Shown here: positions 45,221 to 57,415 of the stretch, piece by piece | Numbering within the stretch: position 1 is the first letter of the stretch | How the letters are laid out: every line of letters begins with the position of its first letter | Assembly: GCF_003797825.1 (NCBI RefSeq) | Contig: NZ_RKME01000001.1 | Location: 618,687-682,686, forward strand | Origin: Gordonia sp. OPL2 | GTDB taxonomy: Bacteria > Actinomycetota > Actinomycetes > Mycobacteriales > Mycobacteriaceae | Direction of reading: 5' to 3' | Length of the DNA: 64,000 nucleotides | Position numbers and translations under genes: made by a program | The notes under the pieces: model-generated | What the model saw: the letters and a program-made list of their open reading frames with translations, nothing else | The model's database searches: none | What the model was told of the DNA's origin: nothing

Positions 45221-45276
45221 GCTGGTCACGACGTCGGGCTGACAGGATTTGAACCTGCGACCACTTGACCCCCAGT
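45221..45276. repeat. attR: repeat copy forming the 3' part of the intact tRNA-Pro
   Basis: Matches 37706-37761 with one mismatch (45265 against 37750). It runs from the anticodon loop of the tRNA to 13 bases past its 3' end. Since the element lies on the 3' side, this copy would have been brought in by attP and restores the tRNA. Confidence 0.93.
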
Positions 45277-45307
45277 CAAGTGCGCTACCAAACTGCGCCA
45301 CAGCCCG
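45234..45307 (-). tRNA. tRNA-Pro (anticodon GGG)
   Basis: The 74-base minus-strand sequence folds as a standard tRNA: acceptor CGGGCTG/CAGCCCG with discriminator A, D-arm GCGC...GCGC, anticodon stem CTTGA/TCAAG around the loop CTGGGGG (anticodon GGG), and T-arm with GTTCAAATC. CCA is not encoded. It is the integration target of the element. Confidence 0.95.
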
Positions 45308-45404
45308 TTACCCCGTTTCCGGGGCGTTGATGAGCGTAGCCGACGAGCGCCCGTTCGAACCAATCGCCTGGTCAGAACGGTGTACGCCGGCACCGCCACG
45401 GCGG

Positions 45405-45668
45405 TCAGGTCGTGGTCGAGCGACCCTTGAACCACATCCACCCCGCGGTGATCAGGATGGCACCCACGATCGAACCGATGATCCCGCTGGGTCGGAAGTC
45501 CAGGCCGTCACCGGCCAGCAGGCTGATCAGGAGACCGCCGACGAAGGAGCCGACGAGACCCGCGACGATCGCCACGCCCCAGTCGATCCCCTTGGCTCCT
45601 CGCCCGAGGATCAATTGCGCACCCGCGCCGATCAGCATTCCGAACAAGACGATTCCGATGATGAGCAC
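45405..45668 (-). CDS. GlsB/YeaQ/YmgE-family small membrane protein
   Basis: An 87-residue, three-helix membrane protein of the transglycosylase-associated family: MLIIGIVLFGMLIGAGAQLI, then GVAIVAGLVGSFVGGLLISL, and IIGSIVGAILITAGWMWF. Family members are induced by general stress. It is the first chromosomal gene right of the tRNA and lies downstream of der with a 43-base gap. Confidence 0.92.
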   Translation of the reverse strand: MLIIGIVLFGMLIGAGAQLILGRGAKGIDWGVAIVAGLVGSFVGGLLISLLAGDGLDFRPSGIIGSIVGAILITAGWMWFKGRSTTT

Positions 45669-45711
45669 GAGTGGAAGTATCGCACGCCCGTCGGCTCAGA
45701 TCGCGTACCCC

Positions 45712-47163
45712 TCAGCGTTTGCGGCGTTGCTCCCGCTTGTCGCGGACGCGAACGTTGACCCGCACCGGTGAGCCGTCGAAGTTGAACTCCTCGCGAAGTC
45801 GACGTTCGAGGAACCGGCGATATCCCGCCTCCAGGAATCCCGTCGTGAAGAGCACGAAGGTCGGAGGTCGCGTCGCCGCCTGGGTGGCGAACATGACCCT
45901 CGGCTGCCTACCGCCGCGCAGCGGCGGAGGCGTGGCCGCGATGACGTCCTTGAGCCAGTTGTTGAGCCGCCCCGTGGCCACGCGCTTGTCCCACGACGCC
46001 AACGCACCCTCGAGCGCAGGCACCAGCTTCTGCACCGAACGGCCGGTGCTCGCGGAGATGTTGACGCGGCGCGCCCACGGCACCCGGGCCAGCTCGCGAT
46101 CGATCTCCTTGTCGAGCTGATAGCGGCGGTCCTCGTCGACCAGGTCCCACTTGTTGAAGGCGATGACCAGCGCGCGGCCGCTGTCGATGATCATCGACAG
46201 CACCCGCAGGTCTTGCTCGGTGATCGGTTCCGACGCGTCGATGAGCAGGATCGCGACCTCGGCCGCATCGAGGGCGGCGCGTGTCCGGAGCGACGCGTAG
46301 TACTCGTGACCGCTCGCGGTCCGGACCTTGCGTCGCAACCCGGCCGTGTCGACGAACTGCCAGGCCTTGCCCCCGAGTTCGATGAGCTCGTCGACCGGGT
46401 CGACCGTCGTCCCGGCGACGTTGTCGACCACCGACCGCTCCGAACCGGCCAACTTGTTCAGCAGCGAGCTCTTGCCCACATTCGGCTTGCCCACCAACGC
46501 AACCCGTCGCGGCCCACCCATCGCGGGCCCCTCACGAGGCGTCTCCGGGAGCGCGGCGAGGATGACGTCGAGCAGGTCGCCGGCCCCACGGCCATGCGCT
46601 GCGGACACCGGCTGCGGTTCGCCGAGACCCAGCGACCACAGTGCCGCGGCCTCGGCCTCGGCGCGCTCGCTGTCGATCTTGTTGGCGGCGAGGATGACCG
46701 GGGTCTTCGATCGGCGCAACACGCGGGCCACGGCCTCGTCGGTGGCGGTGGCACCGACGGTCGCGTCGACGACGAGCACGATCGCGTCTGCCGTTCGCAT
46801 CGCGAGCTCGGCCTGCGCTGCGACCGCCTGCTGCAACCCCTTCGCATCCGGCTCCCACCCACCGGTGTCGACGACGGTGAACCGTTGTCCTGACCAGCTG
46901 GCCGCATACGAGACGCGGTCGCGGGTCACCCCGGGGATGTCCTCCACGACCGCTTCGCGGCGGCCGAGGATGCGGTTGACGAGGGTCGACTTGCCGACGT
47001 TGGGGCGGCCCACGATGGCGACCACCGGCACCGGGGTCGCATCGACCGGTTGCCCGTCGACATCGACATCGACCAGGTCCCAGTCGGTTTCATCCGACCA
47101 GGTCCCGTCACCGGGCAGTGCCAGTTCGTCTCCGGGCGTGCCGCCCGTGTTCTGCTCGGTCAC
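45712..47163 (-). CDS. der: Ribosome-associated double GTPase Der (EngA)
   Basis: Essential GTPase for 50S subunit maturation, 483 residues. Two G domains are seen, with P-loops [12 protein letters not shown] and [16 protein letters not shown] and DTAG switches, and NKID and NKWD specificity motifs. A C-terminal KH-like domain ends in [15 protein letters not shown]. An N-terminal acidic extension of about 45 residues is typical of actinobacteria. The GTG start overlaps the cmk stop. Confidence 0.97.
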   Translation of the reverse strand: MTEQNTGGTPGDELALPGDGTWSDETDWDLVDVDVDGQPVDATPVPVVAIVGRPNVGKSTLVNRILGRREAVVEDIPGVTRDRVSYAASWSGQRFTVVDTGGWEPDAKGLQQAVAAQAELAMRTADAIVLVVDATVGATATDEAVARVLRRSKTPVILAANKIDSERAEAEAAALWSLGLGEPQPVSAAHGRGAGDLLDVILAALPETPREGPAMGGPRRVALVGKPNVGKSSLLNKLAGSERSVVDNVAGTTVDPVDELIELGGKAWQFVDTAGLRRKVRTASGHEYYASLRTRAALDAAEVAILLIDASEPITEQDLRVLSMIIDSGRALVIAFNKWDLVDEDRRYQLDKEIDRELARVPWARRVNISASTGRSVQKLVPALEGALASWDKRVATGRLNNWLKDVIAATPPPLRGGRQPRVMFATQAATRPPTFVLFTTGFLEAGYRRFLERRLREEFNFDGSPVRVNVRVRDKREQRRKR

Positions 47164-47846
47164 GACTGCACTCCGATCCGGTCGCGCACGAGACCGCCGA
47201 GGGTGTCGACGACCTCGTCGAGGGTGAGGTCACTGGTGTCGACGAGCACGGCGTCGTCGGCGGGCCGCAGGGGCGACACCGCCCGGGTCGAATCCAGATG
47301 ATCGCGACGGTTGACATCCGCGAGCACCTCGGCGACGTCGCCGGCGCGGCCGGCGGCGACGTTCTGCCGATGGCGCCGCATCGCACGCGCCTCCGGCGTC
47401 GCGGTGAGGTAGATCTTCAGATCGGCATCGGGGAAGACGACGGTCCCGATGTCGCGACCCTCCACCACGACGAAGGCACCCTGTGCCTCACGGCGTTGGA
47501 CCGCAACGAGTTTGGTGCGCACAGCGGGAACGGCGGAGACCGCGGACACCGCCTTGGTCACCACGTCGGTGCGGATATCGGTGGAGACATCGGCGCCGTC
47601 GAGGTAGGTCGTCGATCCGCCGCCTGCGACGTCGAGGTTGATGTCGGCGCGATCGACGGTCTCGCCGATCGCAGCCGGATCATCCAGCGACACATCGGCA
47701 TTCAACACAGCCAGGGTTGCGGCCCGGTACATGGCGCCGGTGTCGAGGAACTGTGCGCCGACCCGGTCGGCGAGGATCTTCGACACCGTCGACTTGCCGG
47801 TGCCGGCCGGTCCGTCGATGGCGATGACGCGGGTACCGGCGCTCAC
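47160..47846 (-). CDS. cmk: Cytidylate kinase
   Basis: Phosphorylates CMP and dCMP. The 228-residue protein has P-loop [28 protein letters not shown], and the CMP-binding [22 protein letters not shown]. Overlaps rluB and der by four bases on either side, in the usual scpB-rluB-cmk-der order. Confidence 0.97.
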   Translation of the reverse strand: MSAGTRVIAIDGPAGTGKSTVSKILADRVGAQFLDTGAMYRAATLAVLNADVSLDDPAAIGETVDRADINLDVAGGGSTTYLDGADVSTDIRTDVVTKAVSAVSAVPAVRTKLVAVQRREAQGAFVVVEGRDIGTVVFPDADLKIYLTATPEARAMRRHRQNVAAGRAGDVAEVLADVNRRDHLDSTRAVSPLRPADDAVLVDTSDLTLDEVVDTLGGLVRDRIGVQS

Positions 47847-48895
47847 AGTCCGACCGCCTTGTACAGCTCACCGATCTCGTTGCGATTCAGGACTCGCAGA
47901 CTGCCGGGTCGTTGCTCGCCGAGTGTGACGGCACCGACATGGGTCCGGACGAGCGCGGTGACCGGGAACCCGACCTCTTCCATCATGCGGCGCACGATCC
48001 GATTGCGTCCTTCGTGCAATGTGATCCGGACCAGTGACTGCCCTTCGTACACCGACACGGCGGTGAAGGAGTCCACCGCGACGGGGCCGTCCTCGAGTTC
48101 GACGCCGGCGCGCAGGGTACGCCCCAGTGAGCGCGGCACCTCACCACGCAACGTCGCCATGTAGGTCTTGGGGACCTCATAGGACGGATGCATCAGTCGA
48201 TGGGCCAGCTCGCCGTCGTTGGTCAGCAGGAGAAGTCCCTCGGTGTCGGCGTCAAGGCGTCCGACGTGGAACAGTCGCTGCCCCGCCATCACCCGCTCGG
48301 CGACGATGTCACCGACACACGGGCGACCCTGGTCGTCGGACATGGTCGACTGCCAGCCCTTGGGCTTGTTGAGGGCGAGGTACTGCTTGCTCTCGTCGAT
48401 GACGACGCGGGCCCCATCGACACGGATGATCGCGGTGTCGGGGTTGATGCGCAGGCCCTGCTCGGTGACGATCTCGCCGTCGACATCGACCCGGCCGGCC
48501 GCGATCAGTTCTTCCGCGCCTCGCCGCGAGGCGACACCGGCCGCGGCCAGCACCTTTTGCAGGCGGACACCGTCGGCAACGTAGGTGGCGCCGGAATCGC
48601 CGAGGTCGGCGTCGGGGACCTGGTGTCGCGCCGGTTTGGCGTTGTTGAGTCGGACCTTGCCCGAGGTGACATCCGGTTTCGACGAACCCTTGCGGTGCGG
48701 TTTCCTCGTCGAGCCCGCCGTCGGGGCGGCGCGGCCCTTGCCGGAGTTCTTCCCGGCACCGGTCTTGCCGGTCGGCTTCTTGCCGGAGGAATGTCGTGCA
48801 GACGGGCTCTGGGAGGGTGCGTTCTTGCCGGTCTTCTGCACGCGCGACGACTTCTTGCGCGGGCCCGGTGTGCCGTCTCGGCTAGCGGATGCCAT
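47843..48895 (-). CDS. rluB: 23S rRNA pseudouridine synthase RluB-like
   Basis: A 350-residue pseudouridine synthase. A Lys/Ser/Gly-rich N-terminal extension (about 100 residues) precedes an S4 domain ([22 protein letters not shown]) and the catalytic domain, with the nucleophilic Asp in [18 protein letters not shown] and the C-terminal [17 protein letters not shown]. It modifies a uridine of 23S rRNA near the peptidyl-transferase centre, inferred from E. coli RluB. The basic extension is common in Mycobacteriales. Confidence 0.94.
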   Translation of the reverse strand: MASASRDGTPGPRKKSSRVQKTGKNAPSQSPSARHSSGKKPTGKTGAGKNSGKGRAAPTAGSTRKPHRKGSSKPDVTSGKVRLNNAKPARHQVPDADLGDSGATYVADGVRLQKVLAAAGVASRRGAEELIAAGRVDVDGEIVTEQGLRINPDTAIIRVDGARVVIDESKQYLALNKPKGWQSTMSDDQGRPCVGDIVAERVMAGQRLFHVGRLDADTEGLLLLTNDGELAHRLMHPSYEVPKTYMATLRGEVPRSLGRTLRAGVELEDGPVAVDSFTAVSVYEGQSLVRITLHEGRNRIVRRMMEEVGFPVTALVRTHVGAVTLGEQRPGSLRVLNRNEIGELYKAVGL

Positions 48896-48900
48896 GGTGA

Positions 48901-49674
48901 TCAGTCCTGGTTGTCGTTGTCGGGACCGCCTACCGACGTGGTGTCGGCGGCCGATCCTGCTGAATCGTTCTCTGTCGAGTCTGACCGGTGACGGTCGAGT
49001 TTGGCGAATCGCGGGTCCGACGACAGTTCCTCGTCGAGATCATCGATGACGTCCACGTCAGGCAACAACGGCGCCAGGTCCGGCAATTCCGAGAGTGACG
49101 CGAGTCCCAGTCGCTCGAGGAAGAGCTCGGTGGTCGCGTACATCGTGGCGGTGGTCTGTGGGTCGGTCCCGACCTCGTTGATCAGGCCACGCGCGACGAG
49201 GGTACGCATGACGCCGTCGACGTTGACGCCGCGAATGGCACTGACACGTGCCCGCGACACGGGCTGCCGATAGGCGATGACGGCGAGGGTCTCCAGCGCG
49301 GCACGGGTGAGTTTGGACCGCGCGCCGTCCAACAGGAGCCGCTCGACATAGGGCGCGAACTCGGCTCGGGTGTAGTACCGCCACCCGTCGCCGGCGAACC
49401 GGAGATCCATACCGCTGTTGGCGGCCGTGAGCTCATCGGACATCCGCGTGAGCATCGTGCGGACACGCGCCACGTCCTGCTCGACCGCGGTGGCGAGTTC
49501 ACCGGCCGTGACGGGAGTGTCGACCACCAGGAGCACGGCCTCGAGCGCCGAACGCAACCGGTCATCATCGAGGGCCAGTTCGTCGTCGACATCGACCTCC
49601 AGGACGCCCTGTCCCGGCGATGTATCCTCCTCGAATCCCGGCCCGCTCGCCGCGCTCCCGGTGTCCTCGGTCAT
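48901..49674 (-). CDS. scpB: Segregation and condensation protein B
   Basis: A 257-residue winged-helix subunit of the SMC-ScpAB condensin. LRSALEAVLLVVDTPVTAGELA opens the domain and TRAALETLAVIAYRQPVSRARVS with GVNVDGVMRTLVARGLI is the family core. Acidic tails flank it. The ATG start overlaps the scpA stop by four bases, consistent with stoichiometric synthesis. Confidence 0.96.
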   Translation of the reverse strand: MTEDTGSAASGPGFEEDTSPGQGVLEVDVDDELALDDDRLRSALEAVLLVVDTPVTAGELATAVEQDVARVRTMLTRMSDELTAANSGMDLRFAGDGWRYYTRAEFAPYVERLLLDGARSKLTRAALETLAVIAYRQPVSRARVSAIRGVNVDGVMRTLVARGLINEVGTDPQTTATMYATTELFLERLGLASLSELPDLAPLLPDVDVIDDLDEELSSDPRFAKLDRHRSDSTENDSAGSAADTTSVGGPDNDNQD

Positions 49675-50627
49675 CCGTAGTCCTCCGCCTTGTCCATCGT
49701 CAGATCCTCCACGTCCCGGTCCCCGGTCCAGATCACCTGGAGATCACCGAGCGCCTCGGGTTGCTCGAAGGCGACCGCACGCTCGCGGAACAGCTCGAGG
49801 AGTCCCAGGAAACTGCCCACCACCTCGAGTCCGCTCTCGCATCCGGCGACGAGATCGTGGAACGTCAGCCAGGAGCCGGGCCGTACCGTCAGCAATTCCG
49901 CGATCCGACGCGCCTGCGCAGGTACCGACACCGAGTGGACATCGTGCAGGTGATCGAGGCCGACGCTGGGCGTCGGGCGCGGTGTCATCGCCGACGCAGC
50001 GACCTGCGCGAATCGTCCGGCGTCGACGCCGAGAGTCACCTCGGGCAACAGGTCCTCGAACTGCTTCTCCAGCGATACCGCGCGCGGATAACGTTGTAGC
50101 GCAGCCGCTTCCAACTCCCCGAAGAGTGCTGCGACCTGCTTGTAGGCGCGGTACTGCAGGAGACGGGCGAAGAGCAGGTCCCGCGCCTCGAGCAGCGCGA
50201 GGTCCTCCGGGTCATCGACCTCTCCAGACGGGAGGAGCCGGGCGGCCTTGAGATCGAGCAGCGTGGCGGCAACCACCAGGAACTCGGTGGTCTGTTCCAG
50301 CCCCATCTCCGCACCCATCTCGCGGGTGTAGGCGATGAAGTCGTCGGTCACCTCGTGCAGTGCCACCTCGGTGACATCGAGTCGGTGCTGGCTGATCAGG
50401 TTGAGCAGGAGGTCGAAGGGACCCTCGAAGTTGCGTAACCGGACCTGGAAGCCGGTGGGCTTCTCCCCCGCCTCGGCCTCCCCGACGGCCGGGTCCGCCA
50501 CTGCGTCGGCCACCTGTGCGCTTGTCACCTCCGCGCCTGCCACCTCGGGGTCGGCCGCTGAGCCGGGTGCATCCGGCTCGGTCACCTCCGCCTCGGCGAG
50601 CATGCCTGCGTCGTCGGACTCGGTCAT
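49671..50627 (-). CDS. scpA: Segregation and condensation protein A
   Basis: The kleisin subunit that bridges SMC heads. In this 318-residue protein an acidic, Ala/Val-rich N-terminal extension of about 70 residues precedes the hallmark FEGPFDLLLNLISQHRLDV, then LVVAATLLDLKAARLLP and a C-terminal winged-helix part (TFHDLVAGCESGLEVVGSFL). ATG 50627 overlaps the parA stop by four bases. Confidence 0.95.
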   Translation of the reverse strand: MTESDDAGMLAEAEVTEPDAPGSAADPEVAGAEVTSAQVADAVADPAVGEAEAGEKPTGFQVRLRNFEGPFDLLLNLISQHRLDVTEVALHEVTDDFIAYTREMGAEMGLEQTTEFLVVAATLLDLKAARLLPSGEVDDPEDLALLEARDLLFARLLQYRAYKQVAALFGELEAAALQRYPRAVSLEKQFEDLLPEVTLGVDAGRFAQVAASAMTPRPTPSVGLDHLHDVHSVSVPAQARRIAELLTVRPGSWLTFHDLVAGCESGLEVVGSFLGLLELFRERAVAFEQPEALGDLQVIWTGDRDVEDLTMDKAEDYG

Positions 50628-51562
50628 GTGGAACGTGAATCGCGGGCGATGACCTCCCGCGCGAGCGCGCGATAGGCCTTCGCGCCCGCCGACTTGGGTG
50701 CCCACGAGGTGATCGGTTCGCCCGCGACACTCGTCTCGGGGAACCGGACCGTACGGCTGATGACGGTGTCGTAGACCGCGTCGCCGAAGACCTCGACGAC
50801 CCGTGCCATCACCTCACGCGAGTGCAGGGTGCGAGCGTCGAACATCGTGACCAGGATGCCGCCGAGCGTGAGCCTCGGGTTGAGCCGGTCGCGGACCTTG
50901 TCGACGGTGTCGGTGAGCAAGGCCAGCCCGCGGAGGCTGAAGTACTCACACTCCATCGGGATCACCACGGTGTCGGCACAGGCCAGTGCGTTCACGGTGA
51001 GCAGTCCCAACGACGGCTGGCAGTCGATGAGAACGAAGTCGTAGCGGTCGAGCACCGGATGCAGGGCCCGGTTCAGGGACTGCTCGCGGCCGACCTCGGT
51101 GACGAGCTGGATCTCGGCGGCGGACAGGTCGATGTTGCTGGGCAACAGGTCCAGTCCCTCGACCCGGGTGCGCATGAGGACCTCGTCGGTCTCCACCTGC
51201 GGTGGGACGAGCAGATTGTAGACGGTCTGCTCCAGGTCGTGGTGAGGGACGCCGAGCCCGGCCGACAACGCACCCTGCGGATCGAGGTCGACCAGCAGGA
51301 CCCGGCGGCCGTACTCGGCGAGGGCCGCACCCAGGTTGATGGTCGAGGTGGTCTTGCCGACCCCGCCCTTCTGGTTGCACACGGCCACGACCGTCGCCGG
51401 TCCGTGCCGATCGAGCGGGGTGGGCTCGGGGACCTCACGATAGGGCCGGCCGGTCGGGCCGATCTCGTTCTCCGCGCCGCTGTCCTCGTCGACGTCATGC
51501 GACGGCGTCACCGAGATCCGGTACTGGTCGTCGGCAGACCGCGGTGCCCCCGGGGTGCTCAC
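50624..51562 (-). CDS. parA: ParA-family chromosome partitioning ATPase
   Basis: A 312-residue deviant-Walker ATPase close to mycobacterial Rv1708. Walker A is CNQKGGVGKTTSTINLG, Walker B DYDFVLIDCQPSLG-like (YDFVLIDCQPSLG), and FPETSVAGEPITSWAPKSAG is the conserved end. GTG 51562 has AAGGGAG upstream and gives a length near the mycobacterial protein; GTG 51676 would overlap the xerD stop by four bases, as other genes of this operon do, and is a real alternative (350 residues). No parB is adjacent, as usual for this second ParA. Confidence 0.92.
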   Translation of the reverse strand: MSTPGAPRSADDQYRISVTPSHDVDEDSGAENEIGPTGRPYREVPEPTPLDRHGPATVVAVCNQKGGVGKTTSTINLGAALAEYGRRVLLVDLDPQGALSAGLGVPHHDLEQTVYNLLVPPQVETDEVLMRTRVEGLDLLPSNIDLSAAEIQLVTEVGREQSLNRALHPVLDRYDFVLIDCQPSLGLLTVNALACADTVVIPMECEYFSLRGLALLTDTVDKVRDRLNPRLTLGGILVTMFDARTLHSREVMARVVEVFGDAVYDTVISRTVRFPETSVAGEPITSWAPKSAGAKAYRALAREVIARDSRST

Positions 51563-51672
51563 GTGTCCGCCGCTCCCTTCTTCGCCGAATTGCTGGTCCC
51601 AGCGTAGTGCGTCGACGCCCTGATCCCGTGGCGCATCGCCGACGAACAGACCGGGCAGATATGGATCGCCGA

Positions 51673-52610
51673 TCACCGGGCGCGGGGATGGGCCGTGGCG
51701 TAGACCTCACGCATCGTGTTCACGGTGACGAGTGTGTACACCTGCGTGGTGGTCACCGACGCGTGGCCCAGCAATTCCTGGACGACACGGACGTCGGCAC
51801 CACCGTCGAGGAGGTGGGTCGCGAAACTGTGGCGCAGGGTGTGCGGTGAGACGGCCTTGTCGAGCCCGACACGCTGGGCGGCGTCGACCAGAACCTGCCA
51901 GGCACTCTGCCGGGAGAGCCGGCCACCGCGGGCGTTGAGGAACAACGCCGGGTTCGCACGACTCGCCAGCGCCGGACGTCCCCGCACGAGGTACGCATCG
52001 ATGGCCTCGACGGCCGGCCCCCCGACCGGGACGACCCGCTCCTTGCCACCCTTTCCGGACAACCGGACCGCGCGTGTGTCGGTGTCGATGTCGTCGATGT
52101 CGAGTGCGATGGCCTCCGAGATCCGCGCGCCACAACTGTAGAGCAGCTCGAGCAGGGCCCGATCACGAAGCGCGCGTGGATGATCCGCGGCGCCCGCGGA
52201 GTCCAGGATCGCCAGGACCTCATCCACGGGCAGCGACTTGGGCAGTCGACGGGCCGGACGCGGTGGGCGGACCGCGTGGGCGACGTCGACATCGACGACG
52301 CCCTCGGCCGAGGCGAACTTGTGGAATCCGCGCACCGCCACCAGGGTCCGGGCGATCGAACTGTCCGCCAGCGGCGTCGTACCGCTGTCGGGGTCGCCAC
52401 GACGCAGATCGACGAGGAACTCGCGGACGTCGTTCTCGGTCACCTCGGAGAGTCGGTCGATCCCCCGCGAGGTCAGGTAGAGACGGTAGCGCTCGAGATC
52501 ACGACGATAAGAACTCACCGTGTTGGCCGCGGCTCCGCGCTCCACCGTGAGGTGATCGAGGTAGCGGGTGATGTGTTCGGCGGGATTCGCGGCGGACACC
52601 GTCGCCCCGG

Positions 52611-52614
<4 letters not shown>
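51673..52614 (-). CDS. xerD: Site-specific tyrosine recombinase XerD
   Basis: Resolves chromosome dimers at dif together with XerC or alone. The 313-residue protein has the SAM-like N-terminal domain ([26 protein letters not shown], in part) and catalytic residues in [10 protein letters not shown] (Arg), [12 protein letters not shown] (Lys), [12 protein letters not shown] (His, Arg), [12 protein letters not shown] (His, Tyr). ATG 52614 overlaps the nudix stop by four bases. Confidence 0.95.
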
Positions 52615-55078
<2,464 letters not shown>

Positions 55079-55137
55079 CTACGGGACTCCAGGGTAACAC
55101 CTCGGTCGACGAACCACTGCCGCCACACCGACCGGGC

Positions 55138-55165
55138 GCCGTACGTGGCGCACGCCACGTACGGC
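55138..55165 (-). terminator. Perfect 12-bp hairpin between mctB and pyrG
   Basis: Arms 55138-55149 and 55154-55165 with loop GCAC, six bases past the mctB stop. No T-run, but position and symmetry fit a terminator ending the TPR-HAD to mctB transcript. Confidence 0.8.
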
Positions 55166-55170
55166 CGCGC

Positions 55171-56106
55171 TCAGGCCGCCGGCCCGGACTCCCCGCCGAC
55201 GGTGATCGCCCGAGCACCGGGTCCGGTGCCGTACGCGCCGGTCTTGCCGTCGGACTCCTGTGCGAGGACCAGGATTGTCGTGATCCGGCCGGTCTGCTGA
55301 TCCACGTTGTCGACCGTGGAGACCGCGTTGCCGAGTGACGGGTCGGAGCGGACCACCGCGATCGGGGATCCCCCCGTCGCCGAACCCGTCCGACCGACGA
55401 GTGCGCCGCCCTGGCCGCGCGCCGCCATCGCGGCCGCCATCCGACCGACGAGTTGCCCCTGCGCGCCGGCGTCGCCGGCGAGTGCGTCGCCGGCGACCAC
55501 GACGACCAGGTCGGCCTCGGATACCGCGTTGTCGGCGTACTGGATGAAGCCACCCTCGCGCAGTGCCTGCAGCCCGAGACGGGTGTCGCCGGCCGTGGCA
55601 CCCGACTGGCCGTCGCGCCGGAGCGCGAGCGCCCCGATGAGGTCGCCGATCCGTCCGCCCGAGTCGGTGAGTTCGGCCCGCAGCGTCGTGCCCGGCGGAA
55701 TGGTCTGGTCGACGATCGTGCGGAGTTGTTCGGCGTTCTGGTCCCGCACCAGCGCGTCGGTGAGGGCGATCTGACCGGAGAATCGCGCCCCGGCCGACGA
55801 GATCGACTCCTTCACCGCGTCGACATCGGGATCTGCGGCGTCAGGGGTGGTGACGACGAGGACCGACTGCCCCTTCAGGGTGCCGTCGATCAGTCTCGGC
55901 GCGACCGCCGCACCGAAGCTGTTGGCCGCGTTGACCTGCTCGTTGAGTTCGTCGCGTTGCTTCTCGAGGTCGCCGAGACGGTCCCGGGACGTCCCGGTGA
56001 GCGAGTTGACCTGATCACCGATGAACCCGGAACCGAGGAACAGCCCGACCGCGAGGGCCAGGAAGACCGCAACGAGCGAGATCGCGTGCTGCCGTGGAGA
56101 GATCAT
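55171..56106 (-). CDS. mctB: Copper transporter family protein MctB
   Basis: A 311-residue membrane-anchored protein resembling mycobacterial MctB (Rv1698), reported as an outer-membrane channel-type protein for copper efflux. One N-terminal helix (ISLVAVFLALAVGLFLGSGF) is followed by a coiled-coil-like segment (DRLGDLEKQRDELNEQV) and a globular periplasmic domain. It is three bases after steA and probably cotranscribed, as in M. tuberculosis. Confidence 0.92.
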   Translation of the reverse strand: MISPRQHAISLVAVFLALAVGLFLGSGFIGDQVNSLTGTSRDRLGDLEKQRDELNEQVNAANSFGAAVAPRLIDGTLKGQSVLVVTTPDAADPDVDAVKESISSAGARFSGQIALTDALVRDQNAEQLRTIVDQTIPPGTTLRAELTDSGGRIGDLIGALALRRDGQSGATAGDTRLGLQALREGGFIQYADNAVSEADLVVVVAGDALAGDAGAQGQLVGRMAAAMAARGQGGALVGRTGSATGGSPIAVVRSDPSLGNAVSTVDNVDQQTGRITTILVLAQESDGKTGAYGTGPGARAITVGGESGPAA

Positions 56107-56109
56107 CGA

Positions 56110-57297
56110 TCACCTGTTCCAGACGCCCTTGGCCCACTCGACGGCCTGGTGGTACTGCGCAACTGCCCAGTCGGTGACCTCCGGCCCCATGTTGGACAGC
56201 AGCACCGCGGCGATGACGGCGATGAGCGCGGCCAGGATCACGCAGGCGATCGCGGCCCCCGAGACCCTGCTGCGATAAAGTGTGGCAACGGCTTTCGCGT
56301 CGACGAGCTTCGGTCCGACCTTGAGCCGGGTGAGGAAGGTCGACGGATTGCTCTCGCGACGAGACCGATCGAAGAAGTCGTCGAGGGTCCCGCCGTAGCC
56401 AACGGTGACGATGAGGTCAGCTCCGTGATAATCGGCCAGCAACAAGGCGAGGTCGGAGGCCGAACCGGCGGCGGGGAACGTCGTGGCACCCACACCCAGG
56501 TCCTGGATACGTGCCAGACCGGGCGCGTGCCCATCGGTGTCGGCCGGAAGGACAAGTTGTGCACCGGATTTCAGCGTCGTCGTCTTCATGTCGTCCGGAT
56601 CGCCGACGATGAGCGCCGGCTTGTAACCGGACTTGATGAGTGTGTCCGCACCGGCACCGACCCCGACGATCACCGGTGAGTATTCCTTGATGAACGGCTT
56701 CAGGGCGCGCAGGTCGGCCGCACGGTCGGGACCGTCACCGACGATGATCACATGCCGACCGGCGAGATCGACATCGACATCCGGCACACCGACGCCGTCG
56801 ATCAGCAGCGGGGACTCGCTGCGGATGAACTCGATCGTGTTGCCCGAGAATGCCTCCAGATGATCGACCAGTCCCGTCTTCGCCTCGATCATCATGTCCG
56901 CGATGTCGCGTTCCTCGAGTTCGGTGCCCAGCGCCAGCCTGCGCTCCCCGACGTAGAGCCGGTCGTTGTGGACACGCAGCTTGGCGCCGTCCTTGACCCG
57001 CTTGAAGACCTCGTCGCCGACATTGTCGAGCAGGACGACGCCCGATGCCACCAGCACCTCGGGGCCGAGGTTCGGGTACCGCCCGGAGATCGACGATGAC
57101 GCGTTGACGACGGCGACCACATTGGCCGCCACCAGCGCGTCCGCGGTGACGCGATCGAGATCGATCTCGTCGAGAATGGCGATGTCGCCGGGGCCGACTC
57201 GGTCGAGGAGCCGGCGGGTGTTCTTGTCGATCCTGGCTATTCCGGTGACGCCAGGGAGTTCGTCAGTCGTACGGGCAAGCAGGGCAGGCATCTTCAT
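56110..57297 (-). CDS. steA: Cytokinetic ring protein SteA
   Basis: A 395-residue homologue of Rv1697/SteA, involved in septal cell-wall hydrolysis in corynebacteria. Conserved blocks are VAVVNASSSISGRYPNLGPEVL, shown in part (SSSISGRYPNLGPEVL), FSGNTIEFIRSESPLL and LPADTDGHAPGLARIQDLG. The C-terminus has one helix (AIACVILAALIAVIAAVLLS). The soluble part resembles the thiamine-pyrophosphokinase fold. The MKM start at 57297 matches the mycobacterial protein. Forms a pair with mctB. Confidence 0.93.
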   Translation of the reverse strand: MKMPALLARTTDELPGVTGIARIDKNTRRLLDRVGPGDIAILDEIDLDRVTADALVAANVVAVVNASSSISGRYPNLGPEVLVASGVVLLDNVGDEVFKRVKDGAKLRVHNDRLYVGERRLALGTELEERDIADMMIEAKTGLVDHLEAFSGNTIEFIRSESPLLIDGVGVPDVDVDLAGRHVIIVGDGPDRAADLRALKPFIKEYSPVIVGVGAGADTLIKSGYKPALIVGDPDDMKTTTLKSGAQLVLPADTDGHAPGLARIQDLGVGATTFPAAGSASDLALLLADYHGADLIVTVGYGGTLDDFFDRSRRESNPSTFLTRLKVGPKLVDAKAVATLYRSRVSGAAIACVILAALIAVIAAVLLSNMGPEVTDWAVAQYHQAVEWAKGVWNR

Positions 57298-57415
57298 GAC
57301 GCCCATGATTGACGGATCAACGTCCCGATCCGTGGAGGCGCGCCGCAACATCCGCAACTTTTGTCACACGAGTAACACCAGTCGCCGCGGACCCATGCCC
57401 ACTCCAACCCTCATG

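Larger units (their letters stand above)
37706..45276. mobile_element. tRNA-Pro-integrated phage-like/satellite element carrying an EcoRI-type R-M system
   Basis: Bounded by a 56-bp direct repeat covering the 3' part of tRNA-Pro(GGG). Contents in order: possible integrase remnant, EcoRI-like endonuclease and methylase, a leftward set of five small genes including an HExxH peptidase-like protein, a rightward set of two small genes, an HK97-like capsid gene with an in-frame stop, and a DUF4145 gene with a small upstream partner. No complete integrase, terminase, portal or tail gene is present. It recalls small capsid-bearing prophage-like elements of mycobacteria (phiRv1/phiRv2 kind), reduced and carrying cargo. 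Base composition drops in the cargo genes at both ends. Confidence 0.85.

Noticed and set aside
51563..51676. Upstream GTG start of parA at 51676
   Set aside because: It fits the four-base overlap pattern of the operon, but the shorter start has a ribosome site and matches the mycobacterial length; kept only as an alternative.
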